A DNA stretch of 64,000 nt, from NCBI RefSeq assembly GCF_020103725.1, contig NZ_JAHXBG010000004.1, positions 186,001 to 250,000 on the forward strand, written 5' to 3'. Positions 1-7,502 of the stretch are shown piece after piece. Position 1 is the stretch's first letter; each line of letters starts with the position of its first letter. Made by a program: the position numbers and the translations under genes. The stretch is from Hyalangium gracile (GTDB taxonomy: Bacteria; Myxococcota; Myxococcia; Myxococcales; Myxococcaceae). The notes beneath the pieces were generated by a model, which did no database searches, had not been told where the DNA came from, and saw nothing but the letters and a program-made list of their open reading frames with translations.

Positions 1-1176
1 AAGTACACGGATGTGGCGCCCATCGTCTCGCGGCCCTTCGCGCCCCTGGCCGTGGGCTCGAAGGTGGAGCTCCAGGCGCGGGTGGCGCAGCTCGCGCTGC
101 CGGGGCCCCGGCTCGTCTTCGTGGATGGCCGGCTCTCGCCGGAGCTGACCTCCCTGGAGGGGCTGGCCGCCGGGGTGACGGTGAAGCCGCTGCGTCAGGC
201 CATCCGGGAGGACGCGGAGGCGCTGGAGGCGGTGCTCGGCCGGAGGGCTCGCGCCGAGGCGCACCCCTTCGTCGCGCTCAACCTGGCGCTCCTGGACGAG
301 GGGGCCTTCGTGCACGTGCGGCCGGGCGCCGTGGCCCCGGGCCCCGTGCAGCTCGTCTTCCTGGCCTCCGGCGCGGACGCGACGCCGGTGCTCTCCAGCC
401 CGCGCGTGGTGGTGGTGGCGGGCGCCAACAGCGAGGCCTCGCTGGTGGAGCTGTACGCCGGAGCGGAGGGCAGCGCCTCGTTCACCAACGCGGTGACGGA
501 GGTGGTGCTCGGCGAGAACGCGCGGCTGCACCACTACAAGCTCCAGGTGGAGCCGGACGCGGCCTTCCACGTCGCGAGCCTCCACGCCGAGCAGGCGCGC
601 GACAGCCGGCTGGCCTCCCACGCCTTCGCGCTGGGCGGGGCGCTGGCGCGCAACGAGGTGAGCTCGGTGTTCGCGGGCGAGGGCGGCGAGTGCGTGCTCA
701 ACGGGCTCTATGTCGGGCGCGGCACGCAGCACCTGGACAACCGCACGGACCTGGACCACGCGATGCCTCGCTGCACCAGCCGCGAGCTGTACAAGGGCGT
801 GCTGGATGGGCGCTCGCGAGGCACCTTCCACGGGCGCGTGCTGGTGCGCCCGGACGCGCAGCGCACGGACGCGAGCCAGACGAACCGCAACCTCCTGCTC
901 TCGGAGGAGGCGCTGGTGGACACGCGCCCGCAGCTGGAGATTCTCGCGGATGACGTGAAGTGCGCGCACGGCGCGGCGGTGGGTCGGCTGGACGAGCAGG
1001 CTCTCTTCTACCTGCGGGCCCGGGGCATTCCCAAGGCCGAGGCGGAGCGGCTGCTCACCTACGCCTTCGCCAGCGAGGTGGTGGGCGCGGTGCGCCTGGA
1101 GCCTCTCCGGGCCCGGGTGGAGCAGATGCTGGCGGCGCGGTTGCCGGGCGGAGCCTGGCGGGAGGTGGTGGCATGA
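1..1176 (+). CDS. sufD: SufD, Fe-S cluster scaffold subunit (5' partial)
   Basis: The frame is open from base 1 (Lys-Tyr-Thr-Asp-Val before the first GTG at 13), so the gene is cut by the window edge and its start lies outside. The visible part ends with the beta-helix and C-terminal helical region typical of SufD/SufB: NAVTEVVLGENARLHHYK, then the conserved DNRTDLDH and CAHGAAVGRLDEQALFYL blocks. SufD acts with SufB and SufC as the scaffold on which SUF clusters are built in the cytoplasm; sufB and sufC probably lie just to the left. The stop overlaps the sufS start (ATGA at 1173-1176), which implies translational coupling. The assignment is strong; only the N-terminus is missing. Confidence 0.93.
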   Translation, partial: KYTDVAPIVSRPFAPLAVGSKVELQARVAQLALPGPRLVFVDGRLSPELTSLEGLAAGVTVKPLRQAIREDAEALEAVLGRRARAEAHPFVALNLALLDEGAFVHVRPGAVAPGPVQLVFLASGADATPVLSSPRVVVVAGANSEASLVELYAGAEGSASFTNAVTEVVLGENARLHHYKLQVEPDAAFHVASLHAEQARDSRLASHAFALGGALARNEVSSVFAGEGGECVLNGLYVGRGTQHLDNRTDLDHAMPRCTSRELYKGVLDGRSRGTFHGRVLVRPDAQRTDASQTNRNLLLSEEALVDTRPQLEILADDVKCAHGAAVGRLDEQALFYLRARGIPKAEAERLLTYAFASEVVGAVRLEPLRARVEQMLAARLPGGAWREVVA

Positions 1177-2402
1177 GCGGGGCTCGACTCAACGTGGCGA
1201 AGGTGCGCGCGGACTTCCCCATCCTCCAGCAGGAGGTGCGGGGCCGGCCGCTGGTGTACCTGGACAGCGCCGCCTCCGCGCAGAAGCCGCGGGCGGTGAT
1301 TGACGCCATCACGAACTTCTACACGCACGACAACGCCAACGTGCACCGCGGGGTGCACTTCCTCTCCGAGCGCTCCACCGTCGCCTTCGAGGCCGCGCGC
1401 GAGAAGGTGGCCCGCTTCCTCCACGCGAAGGACTCCAAGGAGATCGTCTTCGTGCGCGGCACCACCGAGGCCATCAACCTGGTGGCGCAGACCTTCGGTC
1501 GCAAGAACATCGGCCCGGGCGACGAGGTGCTCATCACCGGCCTGGAGCACCACGCCAACATCGTCCCCTGGCAGATGCTCTGCGAGCAGCAGGGCGCGAA
1601 GCTCAAGAACATCCCGGTGAACGCGGACGGAGACCTGGCTCTGGACCGGTTGGACGAGCTGCTCACGCCGCGCACCCGCATCCTCGCGCTGACGCACGTC
1701 TCCAACGCGCTGGGCACGGTGGTGCCGGTGAAGGAGCTCATCCGCCGGGCGCACGCCAAGGGCATCCCGGTGCTGGTGGACGGGGCGCAGGCGGTGACGC
1801 ACTTCCCCGTGGACGTGGTGGACCTGGACTGCGACTTCTACGCCTTCTCCGGGCACAAGCTCTTCGGGCCCATGGGCATCGGCGTCCTCTACGGCAAGAA
1901 GGAGCGCCTGGAGGCCATGCCTCCGTACCAGGGCGGCGGGGACATGATCCTCTCCGTGACGATGGAGAAGACCCTCTACAACCGAGTGCCCTACCGCTTC
2001 GAGGCGGGCACGCCGGACGTGGCGGGCGCGGTGGGGCTCGGCGCGGCCATCGACTACCTGGAGCGGGTGGGCATGGAGGCCATCGCGGCGCATGACCGCG
2101 AGCTGCTGGCCTACGCGGAGGAGGTGCTGGGGCGCGTGCCGGGCATCCGCATTCTCGGCCACGGCCGCGAGCGCTCCGGCGTGGTGTCCTTCGTGATGGA
2201 GGACATCCACCCGCACGACATCGGCACCATCCTGGACCGCGAGGGCGTGGCCGTGCGCACGGGCCACCACTGCGCCCAGCCGCTGATGCAGTGCTTCGGC
2301 GTGGCCGCCACGGTGCGCGCCTCGCTGGCGCTCTACAACACGCGCGAGGACGTGGACGCGCTGGTGCAGGGGCTCCACAAGGTGCGGGAGGTGTTCGGAT
2401 GA
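1173..2402 (+). CDS. sufS: SufS cysteine desulfurase
   Basis: A 409-aa class V aminotransferase-fold enzyme that removes sulfur from cysteine and supplies it to the SUF scaffold. The PLP lysine is Lys229 in SGHKLFGP and the persulfide cysteine is Cys367 in TGHHCAQPLM. The short loop around this cysteine is typical of SufS-type (group II) desulfurases rather than IscS. The open frame reaches back to 960, but the ATG at 1173 overlaps the sufD stop and gives the normal family start (ADFPILQQ near residue 13), so I chose it. Length is normal. The sufU start overlaps its stop (ATGA at 2399-2402). SufU-partnered SufS enzymes usually pass sulfur to SufU, which fits the next gene. Confidence 0.96.
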   Translation: MSGARLNVAKVRADFPILQQEVRGRPLVYLDSAASAQKPRAVIDAITNFYTHDNANVHRGVHFLSERSTVAFEAAREKVARFLHAKDSKEIVFVRGTTEAINLVAQTFGRKNIGPGDEVLITGLEHHANIVPWQMLCEQQGAKLKNIPVNADGDLALDRLDELLTPRTRILALTHVSNALGTVVPVKELIRRAHAKGIPVLVDGAQAVTHFPVDVVDLDCDFYAFSGHKLFGPMGIGVLYGKKERLEAMPPYQGGGDMILSVTMEKTLYNRVPYRFEAGTPDVAGAVGLGAAIDYLERVGMEAIAAHDRELLAYAEEVLGRVPGIRILGHGRERSGVVSFVMEDIHPHDIGTILDREGVAVRTGHHCAQPLMQCFGVAATVRASLALYNTREDVDALVQGLHKVREVFG

Positions 2403-2851
2403 GCTCGGACCTGCAGGACCTCTATCAAGAGGTGGTGCTGGACCACGGCAAGCGCCCGCGCAACTTCCGCGAGGTGGAGGGCGCCAACGCCCGCGCCCTG
2501 GGCCACAACCCGCTGTGCGGTGACCAGCTCACCGTCACGCTGAAGGTGGAGGACGGGGTCATCCGCGACGTCGGCTTCCAGGGACAGGGGTGCGCCATCT
2601 CGCGCGCGTCCGCGTCGCTGATGACGGGCGCGGTGAAGGACCGCACGCGCGAGGAGGCAGAGCAGCTCTTCGAGCAGGTGCACAAGCTGGTGACGGAGGG
2701 GCCGGCCGAGGTGGACACCGAGGCGCTCGGCAAGCTGGCCGTCCTGTCTGGAGTGAGTGAGTTCCCGGCGCGGGTGAAGTGCGCGAGCCTCGCGTGGCAC
2801 ACGCTGCGCGCGGCGCTCCGCGGTGAGGCGGAGTCGGTCTCCACGGAGTAG
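2399..2851 (+). CDS. sufU: SufU, IscU-like sulfur transfer protein
   Basis: A 150-aa protein of the IscU/NifU N-terminal family. Cys40 (GHNPLCGD, with Asp42), Cys65 (GQGCAISRAS) and Cys128 (VKCASLAWHTL) match the zinc/sulfur-binding ligands of SufU. The insert between the second and third cysteine distinguishes SufU from IscU. In Gram-positive systems SufU is a zinc-dependent sulfurtransferase that activates SufS; its presence beside sufS here suggests the same pairing. The start overlaps the sufS stop. The longer open frame back to 2291 lacks family similarity, so ATG 2399 was chosen. Confidence 0.94.
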   Translation: MSSDLQDLYQEVVLDHGKRPRNFREVEGANARALGHNPLCGDQLTVTLKVEDGVIRDVGFQGQGCAISRASASLMTGAVKDRTREEAEQLFEQVHKLVTEGPAEVDTEALGKLAVLSGVSEFPARVKCASLAWHTLRAALRGEAESVSTE

Positions 2852-2860
2852 GGAGGGCGC

Positions 2861-3415
2861 ATGAGAGGGCTGGTCGTCATCGAGCACGAGTGCGAGGCCA
2901 CGCTGATCCCCAGCGGGGATCGGGTGATGATCCCCGCGGGCACGGACCTGCGCGTGATGCAGACGCTGGGCGGCAACGTCACCGTGCAGTCTGAGTCCAC
3001 CGGGCAGCTGCTGCGCATCGACGCCAAGGACGCGTCCGTGCTGGGGCCGGAGTATGCCGAGGCGCCCAAACCCCCCGAGCCCGAGCCGGCGGCGGACGGC
3101 GCCTTCGACGAGGAGCGCGTCTGGGAGCAGCTCCGGACGGTGTACGACCCGGAGATTCCGGTGAACATCGTGGAGCTGGGGCTGGTGTACCAGTGCAAGG
3201 CCACGCCGCTGCCCGAGGGCGGTCAGCGCGTGGACATCGAGATGACGGTGACGGCGCCCGGCTGCGGCATGGGCCCGGTGCTCGTGGAGGACGTGCGGCG
3301 CAAGGTGTCGAGCGTCCCCGGCGTGAAGGAGGCCCACGTGGAGCTGGTGTGGGAGCCGCCCTGGGACCAGAGCCGCATGTCGGAAGTGGCGCGGCTCGAG
3401 CTCGGATGGATGTAG
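2861..3415 (+). CDS. sufT: SufT, MIP18/DUF59 Fe-S maturation protein
   Basis: A 184-aa protein with an N-terminal beta-rich extension (about residues 1-80, including GDRVMIPAGTDLRVMQTLGG) and a C-terminal MIP18/DUF59 domain (about 85-184). The domain shows VYDPEIPVNIVELGLVY and the hallmark TVTAPGCGMGPVLVEDV with its conserved cysteine. SufT proteins help mature Fe-S enzymes and commonly close SUF operons. It follows sufU by 9 bases with a GGAGGG-type ribosome site before ATG 2861, so it belongs to the operon. The converging kinase gene ends 13 bases downstream. Confidence 0.92.
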   Translation: MRGLVVIEHECEATLIPSGDRVMIPAGTDLRVMQTLGGNVTVQSESTGQLLRIDAKDASVLGPEYAEAPKPPEPEPAADGAFDEERVWEQLRTVYDPEIPVNIVELGLVYQCKATPLPEGGQRVDIEMTVTAPGCGMGPVLVEDVRRKVSSVPGVKEAHVELVWEPPWDQSRMSEVARLELGWM

Positions 3416-3428
3416 CGCCCTCGGGCGC

Positions 3429-4736
3429 TCACACGGGGGCTGGAGAAGGCGTCGCCAGATCGGCGGGGGCCTGAGGAAGGAGGACGCGGAAGGTAGCGCC
3501 CTTGCCGGGGGCGGAGTCGACGGTGATGTCGCCACCCAGGCCCAGGACGATGCCGTAGCAGACGCTCAGGCCGAGGCCTGTGCTGGAGCCCATGCGCTTG
3601 GTGGTGAAGAAGGGCTCGAAGACGCGGCCCAGGTGCTCCGGGGCAATGCCCTTGCCGTTGTCCTGGACTTCGATGACGACGCGGCCGTCCTCCTGAAGGC
3701 CGGTGGCCACGCGAAGGGAGGGAGCAGAGGAGGCCTCCTTGAGGGCCTGGGCGGCGTTGGCCAGCAGGCCGAAGAACACCTGCTGCAGGCCGTTCTCGCT
3801 GGCGAACACGGGAGGGACGTTCTTGAAGTCGCGCACCAGCTGGACGTCGGAGGCCAGCAGCGAGCGCACCTCGCCCAGGGCGTGCTCGAGCACCTCGTGG
3901 ACGTTGACGCGGGTGCGAGGGGCCTCGTCCAGGCGGGAGAACAGCTTGATGTTCTGGATGATGCGGCGGATGCGCTCGGCGCCCTCGTAGGACTCGGCGC
4001 ACACCTCGCGCAGCTCCTGCATGTCGTTGGGCGTGAGGCTGGAGGCCTCCAGCTGGGTGCGCAGGTAGCCGAGGTTGGCCAGGATGAAGCTCAGAGGGTT
4101 GTTGATCTCATGAGCCAGGCCGGCCGACAGGCGCCCCAGGGCCTCCAGGCGCTGGGACTGGACGAGGCGAGCGTTGGCGAGGGTGAGCTGGTGGGTGCGC
4201 TCCTCGACGGCGCGTGTGAGGTCCTCGAGGTGGAGGCGGTTGGTGCGAAGCAGCTCCCACTTCTCGGTGAGGGCGAAGGCGAGCTGGCGCACCTCGATGC
4301 CGTCGAAGGGCTTGCGAAGGATGAGCAGGCGCTGGGACAGGCCGAGCCTGAGCATCATCTCTTCCCAGGAGTAGTCGGCGTAGGCCGAGCAGATGACGAC
4401 CTGGATGTCGGGGTCATCCTTCCAGATGCGGGAGGTGGTCTCCACGCCATCGATGCCCGGAGGCATGCGGATGTCGATGAAGGCCAGGGCGTAGGGCTTG
4501 CCCTGCTGGCGGGCCGCGCGCGCCATCAGCAGCGCCTCTTCCCCCTGGAACGCCGAGTCCACCTCGAAGCCCGGCAGCTGGGTGGCGGCCTCCGCGTGGC
4601 CGAAGAGATCCGCCTCCATCGCGTCCAGCGAGTCGTTGGCCACGGGAGGCGAGAGGATCTTCCGGAAGTCCTGGTGGATGGTGCGGTTGTCGTCCACCAC
4701 CAGGATGCGGCGGTTGGGTGAACCGGGAGTGCTCAC
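3429..4736 (-). CDS. Receiver-histidine kinase, tandem copy 1
   Basis: A 435-aa soluble hybrid. Its N-terminal receiver (about 10-150) has acidic Asp15/Asp16, phospho-acceptor Asp88 in FIDIRMPPG and Lys in ILRKPFD. A coiled linker follows, then a kinase core with the phospho-histidine in GLAHEINNPLSF and the ATPase boxes LLANAAQAL, VQDNGKGI and STGLGLSVCYG. The receiver carries an insertion (about 29-56) between its first helix and second strand. The GTG at 4736 is preceded by GAGGAGGTCA, which decides the start over the longer open frame to 5096. No membrane segment is present, so it probably senses an internal signal or takes phosphate from another kinase. The gene at 5223-6527 is almost identical except in the insertion. 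Confidence 0.9.
   Translation of the reverse strand: MSTPGSPNRRILVVDDNRTIHQDFRKILSPPVANDSLDAMEADLFGHAEAATQLPGFEVDSAFQGEEALLMARAARQQGKPYALAFIDIRMPPGIDGVETTSRIWKDDPDIQVVICSAYADYSWEEMMLRLGLSQRLLILRKPFDGIEVRQLAFALTEKWELLRTNRLHLEDLTRAVEERTHQLTLANARLVQSQRLEALGRLSAGLAHEINNPLSFILANLGYLRTQLEASSLTPNDMQELREVCAESYEGAERIRRIIQNIKLFSRLDEAPRTRVNVHEVLEHALGEVRSLLASDVQLVRDFKNVPPVFASENGLQQVFFGLLANAAQALKEASSAPSLRVATGLQEDGRVVIEVQDNGKGIAPEHLGRVFEPFFTTKRMGSSTGLGLSVCYGIVLGLGGDITVDSAPGKGATFRVLLPQAPADLATPSPAPV
3469..4569. repeat. Direct repeat A, copy 1 (1.1 kb)
   Basis: This stretch matches 5257-6357 at a constant offset of 1788. By eye I find a single difference, A at 3534 versus G at 5322, which is synonymous. It covers most of the kinase gene from the C-terminal codons to codon 57 or so. 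A second identical block, 4652-4722 versus 6443-6513, covers the first receiver codons. Confidence 0.9.
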
Positions 4737-4990
4737 GACCTGACCTCCTCGTCCGACAGTGGCCACCCCATGCGCAGGCGTTGGGCCTCGGGGACGGACC
4801 GGACTCGAATGCTCAAGCGCTTCTCCTGTCTCTGACTTTCCACCAGCGCGTGCCGCGCGTTGCTCGACGAGTTGATTCGGATCTGGAGCAACTCGTGCCG
4901 GTTGATGACGGTGGGCGGGACAGTACCGTAGTTGCGTTGCCTGGGGCGCCAGTGCTGGCCGCCGCGAGGGCTCTCGACGTGCGTGTTCAT
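4733..4990 (-). CDS. Possible small ORF coupled to kinase copy 1
   Basis: An 85-codon frame from ATG 4990 whose stop (TGA) overlaps the GTG start of kinase copy 1, a translational-coupling arrangement. The product is basic and polar, with no recognised domain, signal peptide or membrane segment. The upstream ribosome site is weak (purine-rich GGGGGCGAG). Kinase copy 2 has no equivalent frame. I do not recognise it, and a chance frame in the long leader is equally possible. Confidence 0.28.
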   Translation of the reverse strand: MNTHVESPRGGQHWRPRQRNYGTVPPTVINRHELLQIRINSSSNARHALVESQRQEKRLSIRVRSVPEAQRLRMGWPLSDEEVRS

Positions 4991-5222
4991 CACTCGCCCC
5001 CCGGCAGTGCGCTGCGTCGTCTCGATGGCTTTGTGTTCGCCATGTCCCCTGGGCGTGCTTGCAGGGCTCCATCCCCACAACCCACCTGCACACCACGATT
5101 TTGTTCTGAAGATGACAGTATCTTCAAAGACCCCGGTAACTTTCGAGGGCCTTGAGGATGGGGGGACAGGTGGGATTCAGCCGCTCACCGCCGGATTGTC
5201 CCAAAAGACATGGGATGAAGAC
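4737..5222. other. 486-base spacer between the two kinase copies
   Basis: Apart from the possible small frame 4733-4990 and the dyad at 5107-5126, I see no gene, sigma-54 site or convincing -35/-10 pair. Bases 5085-5220 are richer in A/T than their surroundings, as expected of a promoter region for copy 1. Confidence 0.5.
5107..5126. promoter_or_regulatory. Inverted repeat upstream of kinase copy 1
   Basis: TGAAGAT and ATCTTCA form 7-base perfect arms around a 6-base spacer (GACAGT) in the A/T-richer part of the inter-kinase gap. Its length and spacing suit a dimeric regulator better than a terminator, because no T-run follows on either strand. The binding protein is unknown. Confidence 0.35.
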
Positions 5223-6527
5223 CTACCCAGGGGTCGTATGTGGGTGTTCCACGGCAGCCTGAGGAAGGAGGACGCGGAAGGTAGCGCCCTTGCCGGGGGC
5301 GGAGTCGACGGTGATGTCGCCGCCCAGGCCCAGGACGATGCCGTAGCAGACGCTCAGGCCGAGGCCTGTGCTGGAGCCCATGCGCTTGGTGGTGAAGAAG
5401 GGCTCGAAGACGCGGCCCAGGTGCTCCGGGGCAATGCCCTTGCCGTTGTCCTGGACTTCGATGACGACGCGGCCGTCCTCCTGAAGGCCGGTGGCCACGC
5501 GAAGGGAGGGAGCAGAGGAGGCCTCCTTGAGGGCCTGGGCGGCGTTGGCCAGCAGGCCGAAGAACACCTGCTGCAGGCCGTTCTCGCTGGCGAACACGGG
5601 AGGGACGTTCTTGAAGTCGCGCACCAGCTGGACGTCGGAGGCCAGCAGCGAGCGCACCTCGCCCAGGGCGTGCTCGAGCACCTCGTGGACGTTGACGCGG
5701 GTGCGAGGGGCCTCGTCCAGGCGGGAGAACAGCTTGATGTTCTGGATGATGCGGCGGATGCGCTCGGCGCCCTCGTAGGACTCGGCGCACACCTCGCGCA
5801 GCTCCTGCATGTCGTTGGGCGTGAGGCTGGAGGCCTCCAGCTGGGTGCGCAGGTAGCCGAGGTTGGCCAGGATGAAGCTCAGAGGGTTGTTGATCTCATG
5901 AGCCAGGCCGGCCGACAGGCGCCCCAGGGCCTCCAGGCGCTGGGACTGGACGAGGCGAGCGTTGGCGAGGGTGAGCTGGTGGGTGCGCTCCTCGACGGCG
6001 CGTGTGAGGTCCTCGAGGTGGAGGCGGTTGGTGCGAAGCAGCTCCCACTTCTCGGTGAGGGCGAAGGCGAGCTGGCGCACCTCGATGCCGTCGAAGGGCT
6101 TGCGAAGGATGAGCAGGCGCTGGGACAGGCCGAGCCTGAGCATCATCTCTTCCCAGGAGTAGTCGGCGTAGGCCGAGCAGATGACGACCTGGATGTCGGG
6201 GTCATCCTTCCAGATGCGGGAGGTGGTCTCCACGCCATCGATGCCCGGAGGCATGCGGATGTCGATGAAGGCCAGGGCGTAGGGCTTGCCCTGCTGGCGG
6301 GCCGCGCGCGCCATCAGCAGCGCCTCTTCCCCCTGGAACGCCGAGTCCACCTCGAAGTTGAGCGCCTGCTCCGGCTGCTCGGACTGCCCGAAGAGGCTGG
6401 CCTCCATCATGTCCAGCGTGGAGTCGCGCGAGCGATCCGGACAGAGGATCTTCCGGAAGTCCTGGTGGATGGTGCGGTTGTCGTCCACCACCAGGATGCG
6501 GCGGTTGGGTGAAGCGGATGTGCTCAC
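5223..6527 (-). CDS. Receiver-histidine kinase, tandem copy 2
   Basis: A 434-aa paralogue of the gene at 3429-4736 with the same receiver, phospho-histidine and ATPase motifs. The proteins match residue for residue from FEVDSAFQG to RVLLPQA and over the first 28 positions apart from two near the start. They differ in the receiver insertion (about 29-57) and in the last 12 or so residues. The GTG at 6527 has the same AGGAGGTCA ribosome site as copy 1. Duplicated kinases with one divergent patch could respond to different partners. Gene conversion between older paralogues would give the same pattern. Confidence 0.9.
   Translation of the reverse strand: MSTSASPNRRILVVDDNRTIHQDFRKILCPDRSRDSTLDMMEASLFGQSEQPEQALNFEVDSAFQGEEALLMARAARQQGKPYALAFIDIRMPPGIDGVETTSRIWKDDPDIQVVICSAYADYSWEEMMLRLGLSQRLLILRKPFDGIEVRQLAFALTEKWELLRTNRLHLEDLTRAVEERTHQLTLANARLVQSQRLEALGRLSAGLAHEINNPLSFILANLGYLRTQLEASSLTPNDMQELREVCAESYEGAERIRRIIQNIKLFSRLDEAPRTRVNVHEVLEHALGEVRSLLASDVQLVRDFKNVPPVFASENGLQQVFFGLLANAAQALKEASSAPSLRVATGLQEDGRVVIEVQDNGKGIAPEHLGRVFEPFFTTKRMGSSTGLGLSVCYGIVLGLGGDITVDSAPGKGATFRVLLPQAAVEHPHTTPG
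5257..6357. repeat. Direct repeat A, copy 2 (1.1 kb)
   Basis: Second copy of the block at 3469-4569. Between the two identical blocks lies a divergent segment, 4570-4651 in copy 1 and 6358-6442 in copy 2, which differ at most positions and by one codon in length. No insertion sequence or short target duplication flanks the repeat. Confidence 0.9.
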
Positions 6528-6675
6528 AACCTGACCTCCTCTCCTGGGCCGGGTGACGGGGGGCCACGCAGCAAGACCCGGGGATTGTGGTCAGGAATCG
6601 CCGACGACTTCAAAGCGAAGAAAAGGTTTTCCAGGCACCTATTCTCCGTGCTGGCCGTTTTCACTTCTGGGAAGA

Positions 6676-7341
6676 TTACACGGCCAGTGCCCCGCGCTCG
6701 CGAAGCTTGTAGCCGAGCGCGGCGACCGCCAGCCCCCCCGCGAGCCAGCGCAACCAGGACCGAGCCTCCTTGGGGCGCTCCCGGAGCTGGGATGCCGGGA
6801 GGTGCTCGGCGAAGAGCGAGACCATGGCCTTCTCGAAGGCCACCAGGTCGTGCGGCCCCCGGCTGGAGACCCAGGTGCCGTCGCGGACCACCGGGGTGTC
6901 CTCCCAGATGGCGCCCGCGTTGCGCAGGTCGTCCTGGATGCCGGGCCAGGAGGTGATGCGCCGCCCGCGCACCAGGTCCGCCGAGGCCAGCAGCCACGGG
7001 CCGTGGCAGATGACGGCGACGGGCCGCCCGAGCCGCTCGAAGTCGAGGACGAACTCCCGCGCCAGCTCGCTCTGGCGCAGCAGGTCCGGGTTGACGAAGC
7101 CGCCGGGGAGCAGCAGCGCGTCGTAGTCGGCCGCCTTCACCTCTCGGAGCGTGGCGTCCACGCCCACCTTCTTGCCGGGCAGCAGCAGGTTCATCCCGCG
7201 GATGGAGCCCGCCCGCAGCGAGATGATCTCCACCCGCGCGCCCTCGCGCCGCAGCTTCTTCACCGGACGCGTCAGCTCCACCTGCTCGAAGCCATCCGCC
7301 GCCAGCACCGCCACCCGAAGCCCCTTCAGCTGCTTGCCCAT
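6676..7341 (-). CDS. DJ-1/PfpI family protein with C-terminal helix
   Basis: A 221-aa protein. Residues about 8-180 form a DJ-1/PfpI domain, with the acidic residue in AADGFEQVEL and the nucleophilic elbow cysteine in AVICHGPWLL followed by His. The family includes glyoxalase/deglycase-like stress enzymes and the PfpI intracellular proteases; the sequence does not say which activity applies. After the domain comes an unusual extension with one predicted hydrophobic helix (LRWLAGGLAVAALGY), so the protein may be tail-anchored in the inner membrane. ATG 7341 has a GGGAGGG ribosome site. It lies 161 bases downstream of the TPR lipoprotein on the same strand and may have its own promoter. Confidence 0.85.
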   Translation of the reverse strand: MGKQLKGLRVAVLAADGFEQVELTRPVKKLRREGARVEIISLRAGSIRGMNLLLPGKKVGVDATLREVKAADYDALLLPGGFVNPDLLRQSELAREFVLDFERLGRPVAVICHGPWLLASADLVRGRRITSWPGIQDDLRNAGAIWEDTPVVRDGTWVSSRGPHDLVAFEKAMVSLFAEHLPASQLRERPKEARSWLRWLAGGLAVAALGYKLRERGALAV

Positions 7342-7502
7342 CGGCCCTCCCAAAGGAACGCGCTCCGGGTCCACCGAAGCGCCTCCCTGACTCTGGGGAT
7401 GGAGCCGGGGAGGGGGAATGGGGCATGGGGAGCCGGGCAGGCGAGGGCCCCGCGCCCTCCCAGCGCCCCAGGGGGACAGGTGGCCCTTCGTGGGAGCCCC
7501 CA

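Noticed and set aside
1059-2378. A 439-codon minus-strand frame over sufS
   Set aside because: Antisense shadow of sufS; the plus-strand protein carries the catalytic residues.
4932-6512. A 526-codon plus-strand frame over kinase copy 2, with a matching shorter one over copy 1
   Set aside because: Both are antisense shadows that mirror each other because the kinases are duplicated. Leucine/Gly/Glu-rich composition and no recognisable domain.
3429-6527. Kinase duplication considered as a composite transposon
   Set aside because: No transposase, terminal inverted repeats or target duplications are visible around the repeats.
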